Positions 43,017-58,133 are shown, counted from the stretch's first letter. The stretch: DNA of 64,000 nt from Acidobacteriaceae bacterium (GCA_030041515.1 JASHNS010000086.1:40498-104497); one strand, 5' to 3'. Numbers and translations are program-made. The notes: generated by a model from the sequence alone, not told the origin.

Positions 43017-44566
43017 CGCCACGCTCCGTTCCGCAGGCCAGCGAAGAGCGGCGAGTTGAGGCTGGGCAGGATCAGCCGGGTGAGGATGGTGGGATAGAGG
43101 CCGACGATGAGCGTGGCGGCGAGGAGCAGGAGAGAGCCGAGCTTCTCGGGGAGGGTGATGGGCGGCAGGGGATGGTCGTGGCCGGGAGCGGTGTGCGCGG
43201 CGCGCTCGCCGAAGAAGACGGTGGTGAGGGCGCGCCAGGTGAAGGCGATACCGACGAGGATGCCGATGCCAGCGACGACGGCCATGGAAGGCAGCGTGCG
43301 CCACGCGCCGACGAGGATCTGGAACTCCGCGACGAAGCCGCTGAAGCCGGGCATGCCGATGGAGGCCATGGCGGCGAGGATGAAGGTGACGGCGGCGAAG
43401 GGAATGACGTGGGCGAGACCCATCGGCTTGAGCTCGCTGAGCTGCCGCGTGTGGGTGCGGTCGTAGACCATGCGGCCGACCACGGCGAAGAGCAGGCCGG
43501 CGATGATGCCGTGGGAGAACATCTGGAGGACCGCGCCGTCGAGGCCGATCTGGGTGAGCGTCATGAGCCCGAGCAGGACGAAACCCATGTGGCTGACGCT
43601 GGAGTACCCGATGACGAATTTGAAGTCACGCTGAACGAGAGCGACCGATGCTCCGTAGACGATGCCGATGATGGCCAGGACGGCGATAACGTCGCGCCAG
43701 GAGCTGAAGCCGAGAACGTGGAATCCCCAGGGATTGAGGCCGGCGGGGAAGAGCATCATGGCGACGCGGAGGCAGCCGTACGCGCCGAGCTTCATCACGA
43801 CTCCGGCGAGCAGCATGGAGGCGGCTGTGGGCGCGGCGGCGTGGCCGGTGGGCGCCCAGGTGTGGAAGGGCCACATGCCGGCGAGGACCGCGAAGCCGAG
43901 GAAGACCATCGGGAAGGCCCACATCTGGAAATGGGGCGAGAAATTGGCGTGAGCGAGCGCGTCGAGCGAGAGGGTGTGGACGCCGGTGGCCGATCCGCTG
44001 AGAACCCACGCGGCGACCATGCCGGCGAGCACGAGCGCGCTGCCAGCAAAGGAGTAGAGGGCGAGTTTCATCGCGGCGTATTCGCGCTGCGAGCCTTCCT
44101 TACCGGGCGCGGCATCGCGAGGGACGGAACCCCAAATGGCGATGAGGAAATACTTGGGGATGATGGCGATTTCGTAGAAGGCGAAGAGGAGGAAGAGATC
44201 GAAGCTGAGGAAGACGCCGTAGACACCGCCAATGAGGACGAGGTAGAAGGCGAAGAATTCCTGGGTGCGCTCGTTGATGTTCCACGAGAAGAGAATGCCG
44301 GCAGTGGCGGCGATGCCGGTGAGCAGGAGCAATGTGAGGCTGATGCCATCGGCGGCGAGATGGTAATGGATGCCGAGCTGCGGGATCCACGGGATGTCGG
44401 CGACGGTGACGAACTGCCCGGGCTGCCAGTGGGCGAGCGCGGTGAGGCTGATGGCGAAACCCGCAAGTGCGGTGAGCAGCGCGAGGATGCGGGCCAGCTG
44501 CTTCGAGGGCGCCAGGCGTGCGGCGAGCGCGCCGAGGAAGGAGGCGTAGATGGTCCAGGCGAGCAT
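43013..44566 (-). CDS. nuoM: Complex I antiporter-like subunit M, second copy
   Basis: The protein has 517 residues. It is clearly NuoM-like: Glu in FYEIAIIPKYFLIAIWG, HTW motif in WPFHTWAPTGH, Lys in VVMKLGAYGCLRV, Glu in GFSGFVAEFQI. However, the TM7 lysine conserved in most NuoM, which lies 6 residues before the HTW His of the first copy (AVKTPVVPFHTW), is replaced: AVLAGMWPFHTW. ATG 44566 overlaps the stop of the first nuoM (TGATG). With NuoL, the first NuoM and NuoN it makes four pump-type subunits. Divergent from copy one, so not a recent tandem duplication. Confidence 0.93.
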   Translation of the reverse strand: MLAWTIYASFLGALAARLAPSKQLARILALLTALAGFAISLTALAHWQPGQFVTVADIPWIPQLGIHYHLAADGISLTLLLLTGIAATAGILFSWNINERTQEFFAFYLVLIGGVYGVFLSFDLFLLFAFYEIAIIPKYFLIAIWGSVPRDAAPGKEGSQREYAAMKLALYSFAGSALVLAGMVAAWVLSGSATGVHTLSLDALAHANFSPHFQMWAFPMVFLGFAVLAGMWPFHTWAPTGHAAAPTAASMLLAGVVMKLGAYGCLRVAMMLFPAGLNPWGFHVLGFSSWRDVIAVLAIIGIVYGASVALVQRDFKFVIGYSSVSHMGFVLLGLMTLTQIGLDGAVLQMFSHGIIAGLLFAVVGRMVYDRTHTRQLSELKPMGLAHVIPFAAVTFILAAMASIGMPGFSGFVAEFQILVGAWRTLPSMAVVAGIGILVGIAFTWRALTTVFFGERAAHTAPGHDHPLPPITLPEKLGSLLLLAATLIVGLYPTILTRLILPSLNSPLFAGLRNGAWR

Positions 44567-46103
44567 CAGAGCGTCACTCCTGGAGTCAGGGTGGCGATCC
44601 ACTGCGCAATGGTGGAGTGAATCATGCCGGTGATGATTTGCGGGTAGAGCCCGATCAGAAACATCAGCGCGATCACCGGGATAAAGGCGAGACGCTCGGC
44701 GGCGGTGAGGTCAGGCATCGCTTGCCAGCGCGGATTTACCGGGCCGGAGAAGACTTTCTGGATGACGGCGAGCAGAAAGACGGCGGTCATGAGAAGGCCA
44801 AGCACGGAAATCGCCGTGGGCCAGGTGACGAGCGGGAACGATCCTTTGAAGATGAGGAACTCGCCGGGGAAGCCGTTGAGTCCGGGCAGGCCGAGCGATG
44901 CGAAGATGGCGATGCCCATCAGGCCGGAGAAGACGGGGACGACTTTGCGCAGGCCGCCGAAGTCGTTGATGCCGCGCGAGCCGGCGCGGCGCTCGAGCAG
45001 GGTGAGGAACCAGAAGAGCGCGGCGGCGGTGAGAGCGTGGCTGAAGATCTGGAGCAGGACGCCGGTGAGGGCGGCGGATTTTTCCTGGGCGAGGGCGGCG
45101 TCAGCTCCGGTGAATTTGGCTGCGGCGCAGACGCCGAGGATGCAGTAGCCGAGGTGATTGACGGAGGAGTAAGCGAAGGTGCGCTTGAGGTCTTTCTGAT
45201 ACCAGGCGGCAAAGGCCGGCAGAACAATGGTCGCGACGGCGAGCCAGAGCAAAGGCGTGAGCGCATGCTGCATTTCCTGCGGGAAGATGGGCAGCAGGAT
45301 GCGCAGGAAGCCGTAGATGCCCATCTTCGACATGGCTCCGGTGAGGAGCATGGTGGTTTCGCTGGGCGCTTCAGCGTAGGTTGCGGGCAGCCAGGTGTGG
45401 AAGGGCACGACGGGCGTCTTGACGGCGAAGCCGAGGAAGGCGGCCCAGAAGAGGGCTTCACCGATGGCAGGTGGGCCGAGACCCCAGTGGAGATTCGCGA
45501 AGGCGGCGGCGAGCTGGCCGTGCTGCGCCAGGCGGGCGAGATCGACGAAATCGAAGGTGCCAGTGGCGAGGTAGAGCGCGAGGAACGCGAGCAGCAGAGC
45601 GATGCTGCCGACCATGGTGTAAAGGAAGAACTGGGTGGAGGCGCGGTTGCGGTTGGGGCCTCCATAGAGCCGGACGAGGAAAAAGGCGGGGATGAGGCTG
45701 ACTTCCCAATAGATAAACCAATGGACGAAGTTCAGGGCTGTAAATGTCCCGAACAGACCGCATTCGAGGAAGAGAACCAGGGCCAGGTAGAGCGAGCCAT
45801 GCTTCTCGTTCTTCCAGGAGGCCGCGAGCGACATGAGGACGACCATGCCGGAAAGGACGAGCATCAGGACGCCGAGGCCGTCAACGCCGACGTGGTAGGA
45901 CATGCCGAGCGAGGGCGCCCAGTTGCGCAGGACTTCGTACTGGAAGCCGGAAGCGGCGGGGTTGAAGCCGTGCCAGATGGCGAGCGCAATGGCGAGCGAG
46001 GCCAGCGCGACCAGCAGAGCCAGAGAACGCGCCACCACACGCGAGCGGCCGACGACCAGCACCAGCAATCCGCCGGCGAGGGGGAGCAATGTCAGGAAGG
46101 TGA

Positions 46104-46107
<4 letters not shown>
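44566..46107 (-). CDS. nuoM: Complex I antiporter-like subunit M, first copy
   Basis: The protein has 513 residues. Pump residues complete: Glu in FIYWEVSLIPAFFLV, Lys in FAVKTPVVPFHTWLPATYAE, Lys in GAMSKMGIYGFLRI, Glu in GLNGFPGEFLIFKG. It is therefore the canonical-looking NuoM. The ATG at 46107 overlaps the nuoL stop. In standard operons L is followed by one M and N; here a second M intervenes. Confidence 0.94.
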
Positions 46108-48172
<2,065 letters not shown>

Positions 48173-48176
<4 letters not shown>

Positions 48177-48484
48177 CCTTTCATCTCCGTAATCTCGCTC
48201 ACATCGGAGGTGCGGGCGTGGCGGTAGATGGCGAGGATGAGCGCGAGGCCGACAGCGGCTTCCGCGGCAGCGACGGCGATGGCAAAGATGACGAAGAGGA
48301 TGCCGGTGAGAGCTTCGGGGTGCGGGCCGAAGCGCCAGAAAGCGATGAAGTTGAGGTTGGCGGCGTTGAGCATGAGCTCAATGCCAGCCAGGACCAGGAT
48401 GGCGCTGCGGCGGGTGAGCGCGCCGGCGAGTCCGACGGCGAAGAGAAGAGCGGAAACGAGGAGACAGGTGGCCAGAGGATTCAT
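48173..48484 (-). CDS. nuoK: Complex I subunit K
   Basis: The protein has 103 residues and three membrane helices. It contains the conserved Glu in LVLAGIELMLNAANLNF and a second Glu in AAAEAAVGLALIL, both part of the proton channel line. The start overlaps the nuoJ stop by four bases and the end overlaps nuoL by four, typical translational coupling. Confidence 0.95.
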
Positions 48485-49014
48485 TGCGCGCTGCTCCTCT
48501 GGATTTGCTCCGGCTGCGGGCGCTTTTCGCGCAGGGCCAGGATGACGGCGCCGATCATGGCGGCAGTGAGCATGAGGGCGATGACTTCGAGGGGGAGGAT
48601 GTAGCGGTGCATCAGGATGAGCCCAATGGAGCGCATGGGCTCGGGCGGGGCGGCGGGGATCGCAGCGGGATGTACGATGCCGCTGGTTTCGACGGCCCAG
48701 GCGAGAACAGCGAAGACGGCGGCTGCAAGGATGGCTCCGGCGAGGCCGGAGGGTGAAAAGACGGATTCGGCCGTGTCGTCACCGCGCGTGAGCAGGATGG
48801 CGAAGACAATCAGAATGGCGATGGCGCCCACGTAGACGAGGAGCTGCGCGAGTCCGGCGAACTCGGCGCCAAGATTCAGGTAGAGGGCGGCGAGTCCGGC
48901 GAAGGCGACGGTGAGCGCCAGGGCGCAGTGGACGAGGCGGCGCAGCGTCATGGCAGCGACGCCTCCGGCCAGGGTGAGAACAGCGAGGATCAGAAAGGGA
49001 ACAGTCGTCCTCAT
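48481..49014 (-). CDS. nuoJ: Complex I subunit J
   Basis: The protein has 177 residues and five membrane helices. YLNLGAEFAGLAQLLVYVGAIAILIVFAIL is the conserved flexible-helix region (the pi-bulge helix). The final 15 residues (LREKRPQPEQIQRSS) are polar. It is the first gene after a non-coding gap of about 300 bases holding palindromes and a CRP-like site, so it could begin a second transcript. Confidence 0.94.
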   Translation of the reverse strand: MRTTVPFLILAVLTLAGGVAAMTLRRLVHCALALTVAFAGLAALYLNLGAEFAGLAQLLVYVGAIAILIVFAILLTRGDDTAESVFSPSGLAGAILAAAVFAVLAWAVETSGIVHPAAIPAAPPEPMRSIGLILMHRYILPLEVIALMLTAAMIGAVILALREKRPQPEQIQRSSAQ

Positions 49015-49077
49015 CTTGCATCGTCGGGCGGAAGTGCAAGGCCCGTTCTTACGGTTTCATAGCCCCTTGTGGGCGGC

Positions 49078-49093
49078 TGTGATTCGTGTCACT
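49078..49093. promoter_or_regulatory. CRP-like palindrome upstream of nuoJ
   Basis: TGTGATTCGTGTCACT matches TGTGA-N6-TCACA at nine of ten positions. It lies about 65 bases before the nuoJ start, a suitable place for regulation of an internal promoter. Function unproved; chance is possible. Confidence 0.35.
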
Positions 49094-49105
49094 TGGTACA
49101 GCACA

Positions 49106-49268
49106 GGGGCTAAAGCCCCCCTTGTTTTTGGGGCCGTTGCGGCACGACTCAAGTCATGCCCCGATACAAAGCCCCTCGCTCGAAGTTTCTTCCGCAAACC
49201 GCAAAGTCGTGCCTGATACAAAGCCCCGATGCATTGAAGCTGTCTATTCCCCGGCCTAAAGGCCGGGG
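49106..49268. repeat. REP-like palindrome cluster between nuoH and nuoJ
   Basis: Contains GGGGC-taaa-GCCCC (49106-49119), the near-palindrome GGCACGACTCAAGTCATGCC (49141-49160) followed by CGATACAAAGCCCC, a partial second copy AAGTCGTGCCTGATACAAAG (49204-49223), and perfect CCCCGGCC-taaa-GGCCGGGG (49249-49268). The 49015-49312 gap holds no gene. Confidence 0.65.
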
Positions 49269-49312
49269 CTTCTACCGTCGCGACGCGTGCGCGTCGCCTT
49301 ATGGCATGCGAC

Positions 49313-50527
49313 CTAATCCGCAAAGCGATACTCCCGCTTTTCGATTTTTCTGCCGCTCTCAAGCGTGCGAGCCAACGTTATATAGGGCAGCAGAACGACC
49401 AATGCACAGACCAGCCAGCGTACCACAGCGCCGAGCCCTGTCGAGCCTGCTACGGCCGAAGGCAAAAATCTCCACACGCCCGCCGACAGGATGACAAACA
49501 GGGTCATCGGCAGCATGAATTTCCAGGCAAAATTCATCAGCTGATCCATGCGCAGGCGGGGCAGCGTGCCGCGCACCCAGATGAAGCAGCCGATGAACGC
49601 GAGCAACTTGCCGAAGAACCAGATCCAGGAGGGAATCCACGCAAGGAAGCTGACGGGCGAGGACCATCCGCCGAGGAAAAGCGTGATGCCGAGGCCGCTG
49701 ACGGCGAACATCTCGATGTATTCGGCGAGGAAGAACAGCGCAAACTTGAACCCGGAGTACTCAATGAAGTAGCCGGCGATGATCTCCGACTCGCCTTCCG
49801 GCAGATCGAAAGGGCTGCGATTGGTTTCCGCGGTCGCCGCGATCATGAAGAGGATGAAGCCGGCGAGTCCCCACGGCGTGAAGACGTACCAGTGGGCGAT
49901 GCCGTGCGAGTACTGGGCCTGCTCGTCGACGATGGCGCTGGTCGAGAGCGTGCCGGCGATCATGACGACTGCGATCGACGAGAGGATGAGCGGAATCTCG
50001 TAGCTGACCATCTGCGCGATGGCCCGCATGGCGCCCAGCAACGAGTATTTGTTGCGGCTGGACCATCCGGCCATGAAGACGGCCAGCTCGGTGGCGGAGC
50101 CGATGGCGAAGAAGAAGAGCACGCCGGCGTCGAGGTTGACGGCGGTCATGTTGCGGCCGATGGGCAGCACCGCGTAGGCGAGGAACGAAGCGCCGACGAG
50201 GACGAGCGGGGCGAGATAGTGGACGACATGGTCGGCGGAGCGGGGGACGATGTCTTCTTTGGTGAGCGACTTCACGGCATCCGCAATGGGCTGCAGGATG
50301 CCGAAGGGGCCGACGCGGTTGGGGCCGTAGCGGTTCTGGATGCGGCCGAGGCCTTTGCGCTCCAGCAGGACGGTGAGGGCAAAGAGGGACGCGAAGACGA
50401 CGATAATGGCGGCGACCATGCAGACGATGGAAACGAGCGCCTGGAAGGGCGCGGGCGTGTGCAGGACGAGCCAGGCTTTCATCCAGACCCAGATCTGATC
50501 GGCGGTGGGTGGGGGGAGGGCTGTCAT
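49313..50527 (-). CDS. nuoH: Complex I subunit H, quinone-site membrane subunit
   Basis: The protein has 404 residues with eight or so membrane helices. Conserved phrases: LERKGLGRIQNRYGPNRVGPFG, LADAVKSLTKED-like segment, NRSPFDLPEGESEI (quinone-channel loop with carboxylates), and FLGGW. It starts four bases inside the nuoI end. The extended N-terminus is ordinary. Followed by the palindrome-bearing gap. Confidence 0.95.
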   Translation of the reverse strand: MTALPPPTADQIWVWMKAWLVLHTPAPFQALVSIVCMVAAIIVVFASLFALTVLLERKGLGRIQNRYGPNRVGPFGILQPIADAVKSLTKEDIVPRSADHVVHYLAPLVLVGASFLAYAVLPIGRNMTAVNLDAGVLFFFAIGSATELAVFMAGWSSRNKYSLLGAMRAIAQMVSYEIPLILSSIAVVMIAGTLSTSAIVDEQAQYSHGIAHWYVFTPWGLAGFILFMIAATAETNRSPFDLPEGESEIIAGYFIEYSGFKFALFFLAEYIEMFAVSGLGITLFLGGWSSPVSFLAWIPSWIWFFGKLLAFIGCFIWVRGTLPRLRMDQLMNFAWKFMLPMTLFVILSAGVWRFLPSAVAGSTGLGAVVRWLVCALVVLLPYITLARTLESGRKIEKREYRFAD

Positions 50528-51201
50528 TGGTTCACCGGCTTCTTGTCGGCGGGCTGTTCGGCTGGTTTGGGGGCAGCGCCGTTGCCGGTGGCGCCGTTGG
50601 CGGCGACGGCTGGAATTGCCGCGACCTGGGCAGCTTTGGCGGCGGCCGCTGCGGCTGCTGCTGCGGCTTTCGCTTTTGCCTCCTCTGCTTCTTTGGCGCG
50701 GCGGTCGTCGGTCTCGGCGGCTTCGGTGGGATGGATTTTGCGGTAGTACTCGTTCGGTTTCGCCAGCTCGCGCTTGGTGTAGAGCAGGCCGCCGAAGCGG
50801 TTGCTGGTGCTCAGCTCGTATTCGTTGTCCATGCGGATGGCATCGAAAGGGCAGACCTCGACGCAGATCTGGCAGCTCATGCAGACAGAGACGTCGATGT
50901 CGAAGACGGCGGGATAGAACTGCTGCTTACCGACGAAGTCGGGCTTCTTGTCCTTGCTCTTCTCGATGTGGATGCAGCGCGGAGGGCACTCCTTCTCGCA
51001 GATCTGGCAGGCGACGCAGCGCAGGCCGGCCTCGGGATCGGGGCCGTCGTAGAGCAGGAAGGGGAACTCCCGCGTGGCCTCGGGCAGCTGATGCCGCTCT
51101 TCTGGATATTGGACTGTGACGAGGCGATCCTTGTCGACATAGCTGCCGAAGAAGTTGCGTGCCGTTTCGTATAAGCCCTGGAGGATGCCTTCACCGAACA
51201 T
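50524..51201 (-). CDS. nuoI: Complex I subunit I, two [4Fe-4S] clusters, with Ala-rich tail
   Basis: The protein has 225 residues. Two ferredoxin motifs, CVACQICEKECPPRC and CMSCQICVEVCPFDA, bind clusters N6a and N6b that carry electrons towards NuoB. After KIHPTEAAE the last 65 residues are an Ala/Lys-rich, probably helical and then disordered tail with a run of ten alanines and a PAEQPADKK end, absent from typical NuoI. In an enzyme without NuoEFG this subunit is the natural docking side for a ferredoxin donor. Confidence 0.92.
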   Translation of the reverse strand: MFGEGILQGLYETARNFFGSYVDKDRLVTVQYPEERHQLPEATREFPFLLYDGPDPEAGLRCVACQICEKECPPRCIHIEKSKDKKPDFVGKQQFYPAVFDIDVSVCMSCQICVEVCPFDAIRMDNEYELSTSNRFGGLLYTKRELAKPNEYYRKIHPTEAAETDDRRAKEAEEAKAKAAAAAAAAAAKAAQVAAIPAVAANGATGNGAAPKPAEQPADKKPVNQ

Positions 51202-51274
51202 GGGTCAGTTCCTGGTTGTCAGTTCTTGCTTCTCGGTAGCCGATAGTCGGTCGCTCGTAGCCGGGCTGCCGGTC

Positions 51275-51341
51275 AGGGGCTAGAGCCCGGGTCTTTGGAA
51301 TGCTGGTGCGGCACCACTGAAGTCGTGCCCTGATACAAAGC
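51275..51341. repeat. REP-like palindromes between nuoI and nuoD
   Basis: GGGGC-taga-GCCCG (51276-51289) and GGCACCACT-ga-AGTCGTGCC (51310-51329) followed by CTGATACAAAGC. The last 20 or so bases match the copies between nuoH and nuoJ. The 51202-51447 gap carries no gene. Confidence 0.65.
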
Positions 51342-51447
51342 GCAGGGTCTGAAGCCGGCACGGTTTCGATGGGGACCTGGCGCGGGCGCGCGCGCAACGC
51401 TGAGGGTGAAGCGCTGGCGGCGGGCTGCTGACGGCTGGCTGCTCGCA

Positions 51448-52599
51448 TCATCGGTCTACCTCGCCGAGGACGATGTCCACGCTGCCCAGAATCACGACGA
51501 CATCGGCGATATTGTGGCCGAGGCACATGTCTTCGAGAATGGTGAGATTGATCATGCTGGGCGGACGGACGCGATAGCGGTACGGATTTCCCGTCCCGTC
51601 GCTGATCAGGAAAAATCCCAGCTCTCCTTTCGGCGCCTCGATGCGGCCGTAGGCCTCGCCGGCTTTCGGGCGCAGGCCGCGCAGGCGCGTTTTCGGGTCC
51701 ATGATTGGGCCTTCAGGGATGCCGCGCAGTGCCTGTTCGAGAATCTTCAGCGACTCACGCATTTCCAGAATGCGCATCATGTAGCGGTCGTAGACGTCGC
51801 CGTGGTCGCCGAGGGGGACGCGGAATTCGAAGCGGTCGTAGACGCCGTAGCGATCGACCTTGCGGATGTCGTAATTGACGCCGCTGGCGCGCAGCATGGG
51901 GCCGGTGACGCCCGCATTGATGGCCAGCTCGCGGGGCAGGATGCCGGTGCCCTGGGTGCGGGCCATCAGGATTTCGTTGGTGCGCAGCAGCGCCTCGAAT
52001 TCGTCGACGAATTTCGGCAGGCCTGCGACCAGGCGGCGAACTTCCTCAAGCCAGGCCGCGGTGCAGTCGACGCGCAGCCCGCCGAAGCGGAGGTAGTTGC
52101 ACATCATGCGCGCGCCGGAGAGCGATTCGAAGAGGTCGAGGATCTTCTCGCGCTCGCGGAAGGCGTACATGAGCGGCGTGCCGCTGGCGCCCATATCCTG
52201 GAGCAGGAAGCCGACGAGGCCGGCATGATTCTGGAAGCGGGTGAGCTCGGCGACGATGACGCGGATGTATTCGGCGCGCTCGGGGACGGGAATGCCGGCC
52301 AGCTTTTCGACGGCCAGGACGTAGCCCCAGTTGTTGGTCATGGAGCAGAGGTAATCGAGGCGGTCGGTGTAGGGGATGGCGGAGAGATACGCGCCGTGCT
52401 CGGCGATCTTTTCGTGATTGCGATGCAGGTAGCCGAAGACCGGCTTGAGGCGGACGACCTTCTCGCCCTCGAGGCGGACATCCATGCGGAAGACGCCGTG
52501 CGTAGAGGGGTGGTGCGGGCCCATGGAGACTTCGAGGATGTCGCCGAGGCCGTCTTCGCCGGCTTCGACGCGCCGCTCGAGCTCAGCGACGGTGGTCAT
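51448..52599 (-). CDS. nuoD: Complex I subunit D, 49-kDa quinone-binding subunit
   Basis: The protein has 383 residues. [17 protein letters not shown] (quinone-site His and the hydrogenase-derived loop), [28 protein letters not shown], and C-terminal GPKT-type DPKTRLRG with [17 protein letters not shown] are all present. It contacts NuoB and N2 and reduces quinone. Four-base overlap with nuoC. Confidence 0.95.
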   Translation of the reverse strand: MTTVAELERRVEAGEDGLGDILEVSMGPHHPSTHGVFRMDVRLEGEKVVRLKPVFGYLHRNHEKIAEHGAYLSAIPYTDRLDYLCSMTNNWGYVLAVEKLAGIPVPERAEYIRVIVAELTRFQNHAGLVGFLLQDMGASGTPLMYAFREREKILDLFESLSGARMMCNYLRFGGLRVDCTAAWLEEVRRLVAGLPKFVDEFEALLRTNEILMARTQGTGILPRELAINAGVTGPMLRASGVNYDIRKVDRYGVYDRFEFRVPLGDHGDVYDRYMMRILEMRESLKILEQALRGIPEGPIMDPKTRLRGLRPKAGEAYGRIEAPKGELGFFLISDGTGNPYRYRVRPPSMINLTILEDMCLGHNIADVVVILGSVDIVLGEVDR

Positions 52600-53216
52600 G
52601 GGCGGGCCTCCAACAGAATGTCGTCGGCGGGCGGCACGTAGTCTTTGCGCATGGGGTGGTCCTCAAAGCCTTCCCACATCAGGATGCGGCGCAGGTCAGG
52701 GTGGCCGTCGAAGACGATGCCGTAGAGGTCGAAGGCCTCGCGTTCCTGAAATTCGCAACTGCGCCAGACGGATGTGAGCGAGGGAACGTGGTTTCGGTCC
52801 GAGCGATTGGCGGTGCGCAGGCGCAGGACGACCGGTAGTGAGGGCGGACCGTGCTTCTTCTCCATCGAGAAGAGGTGATAGACGGCTTCGAGATAGCCGG
52901 GGACTTTGGTTTTACGCGTTTCTTCGACTTCCTGCTCGGTTTCGACGCCGTCGGGTCCGGCGGCCAGCTTCTTTACTTTCACTTTTTCGGTGAGCTCGGT
53001 GTCGAGCCAGTCGACGCCGGTGACGAGGGAGCAGAAATCGAGGCGGAGATCGGGGTGGTCGCGGAGGAAGAGCGCGACGGCCCGGGCGTGCTCGTGATCG
53101 AGGAGCAGGGAATCCTGCGCCGAGGGACTTCCGTTGGGAACGATGGTGACCATTGCGCCGGGAACGCCGGCTTCAATCTGCGCCTTCAGATCCTCAGCTG
53201 TGGGCAGCGCGGTCAT
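52596..53216 (-). CDS. nuoC: Complex I subunit C, 30-kDa subunit
   Basis: The protein has 206 residues. The signature [20 protein letters not shown] followed by MRKDY is intact. A charged insert of about 30 residues after [14 protein letters not shown] (Lys/Glu-rich, to TRKTKVPG) is longer than in E. coli. Separate from NuoD rather than fused. Four-base overlaps on both sides. Confidence 0.94.
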   Translation of the reverse strand: MTALPTAEDLKAQIEAGVPGAMVTIVPNGSPSAQDSLLLDHEHARAVALFLRDHPDLRLDFCSLVTGVDWLDTELTEKVKVKKLAAGPDGVETEQEVEETRKTKVPGYLEAVYHLFSMEKKHGPPSLPVVLRLRTANRSDRNHVPSLTSVWRSCEFQEREAFDLYGIVFDGHPDLRRILMWEGFEDHPMRKDYVPPADDILLEARP

Positions 53217-53845
53217 TGAATGATCCTCAACGGATTGCCCGTCTCGTTCAGGAAAACTTCGTCGTTCTGGGCGGGCTCGAGGCCATGCGCGCCAAACTCC
53301 GGAACAGGAAACTCGCTGGGCAGGTCGGCGTTCAGGTGCCGCGGACGGCTTTCGCCACGGAGCGCCTGCTCTTCGATCTTTTTCTGCAGCGTCATGAAGG
53401 CGTGAATCAGGGCTTCCGGGCGCGGCGGGCAGCCGGGGATGTGAACGTCGACCGGGATGTAGCGGTCGATGCCCTTGAGAACGTTGTAGCCATCGCGGAA
53501 AGGCCCGCCGGAGATGGCGCAGGCACCCATGGCGATCACGTATTTGGGCTCGGGCATCTGGTTGTAGAGGCGGACGACCTGCGGGGCCATCTTTTTGGTC
53601 ACGGTGCCGGAGACGATGATGAGGTCGGCCTGGCGCGGCGAGGGACGAAAGACCTCGGCGCCGAAGCGGGCGAGGTCGTAACGGGCCATGGTGGTGGCGA
53701 TCATCTCGATGGCACAGCAGGCGAGACCGAAGGTCAACGGCCAGACGGAATTCCTGCGGCCCCAGTTGTAGAGCTCTTCCAGGGTGGTGGTGAAGATTCC
53801 GTTCTTGCTGAGCTCGAGTTTGAGGTCTTTGAGATCGTCTGCCAT
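53213..53845 (-). CDS. nuoB: Complex I subunit B, cluster N2 subunit
   Basis: The protein has 210 residues. The N2 ligands are present: tandem Cys in [19 protein letters not shown], and [11 protein letters not shown]. It hands electrons to quinone. A C-terminal tail of about 50 residues ([14 protein letters not shown] onward) is longer than in minimal homologues. It starts 18 bases after nuoA. Confidence 0.96.
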   Translation of the reverse strand: MADDLKDLKLELSKNGIFTTTLEELYNWGRRNSVWPLTFGLACCAIEMIATTMARYDLARFGAEVFRPSPRQADLIIVSGTVTKKMAPQVVRLYNQMPEPKYVIAMGACAISGGPFRDGYNVLKGIDRYIPVDVHIPGCPPRPEALIHAFMTLQKKIEEQALRGESRPRHLNADLPSEFPVPEFGAHGLEPAQNDEVFLNETGNPLRIIQ

Positions 53846-53863
53846 GAACTCCTCAGTCGGGCG

Positions 53864-54241
53864 TCAGGCCCAGGTCAACACGCCCTTCTGGCAGGCCCAA
53901 ACGAGGCCCTCCACCAGCAGCAGCAGAAACACCAGCATCGCAATGCAGGCTCCCGCCGGAAGCGAACTAAACGCCACGGCAAAGGGGAGCAAAAAGACGG
54001 CTTCCACGTCAAAGACGAGAAAGACAATGGCGTACAGATAATAAGACGCGCCAAACTGAATCCAGGCATCGCCTTTGGACTCGAGACCGCACTCGTAGGT
54101 GGCGTTTTTGTCGGCGCCGGGCTTTTGGGGCGAGAAAACGCGGGCCCAGAGCCAGGCGAGCGCCAGGGGCGTGAACCCGAAGGCGACTGCGCCCAAGAGC
54201 AGCGCCACAATGGTCCACCAGGGATGCGGGGGGATGTTCAT
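53864..54241 (-). CDS. nuoA: Complex I subunit A
   Basis: About 125 residues with three membrane helices. Contains YECGLESKGDAWIQFGASYYLYAI-type segment (conserved Glu and Cys) and LVFDVEAVFLLPFA. First gene of the operon. ATG 54241 is chosen; an upstream TTG at 54277 would add 12 residues, with the GGGAAG ribosome site then falling inside the gene. Confidence 0.93.
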   Translation of the reverse strand: MNIPPHPWWTIVALLLGAVAFGFTPLALAWLWARVFSPQKPGADKNATYECGLESKGDAWIQFGASYYLYAIVFLVFDVEAVFLLPFAVAFSSLPAGACIAMLVFLLLLVEGLVWACQKGVLTWA

Positions 54242-54290
54242 GGATGGAATCTTCCCGGGGTAAAGGTACTCGTCCAACGCATGCGCTCTC

Positions 54291-54306
54291 GGTGACTCCT
54301 GTCACA
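54291..54306. promoter_or_regulatory. CRP/FNR-like palindrome upstream of nuoA
   Basis: GGTGACTCCTGTCACA: perfect arms GTGAC and GTCAC with a 4-base spacer, that is GTGA-N6-TCAC. About 50 bases before the nuoA ATG. Same layout as the site at 5928. Confidence 0.45.
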
Positions 54307-54386
54307 GCATGTCGGGGCCATTGTCTCAGGCAAAAGGATGTCCGCGCCGGAGATTTCCGGCCCCACTGATTTTATCGTCGCACACT

Positions 54387-54402
54387 TGTGTCATGTGTCA
54401 CA
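54387..54402. promoter_or_regulatory. CRP-like site upstream of nifJ
   Basis: TGTGTCATGTGTCACA matches TGTGA-N6-TCACA except one base in the left arm. It lies 82 bases before the nifJ ATG, in the divergent region of about 240 bases shared with nuoA. Confidence 0.35.
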
Positions 54403-54483
54403 GCCTGGGGTGCGTGGCGCAGAGCAGACTTTATCTGAGTGAGTTTGCGGCGCAGCGCACGCGTGCGCAGCTCAGGGAGAGAC

Positions 54484-58107
<3,624 letters not shown>

Positions 58108-58133
58108 GTTTTATCGTGGATGCCATCATCCAC

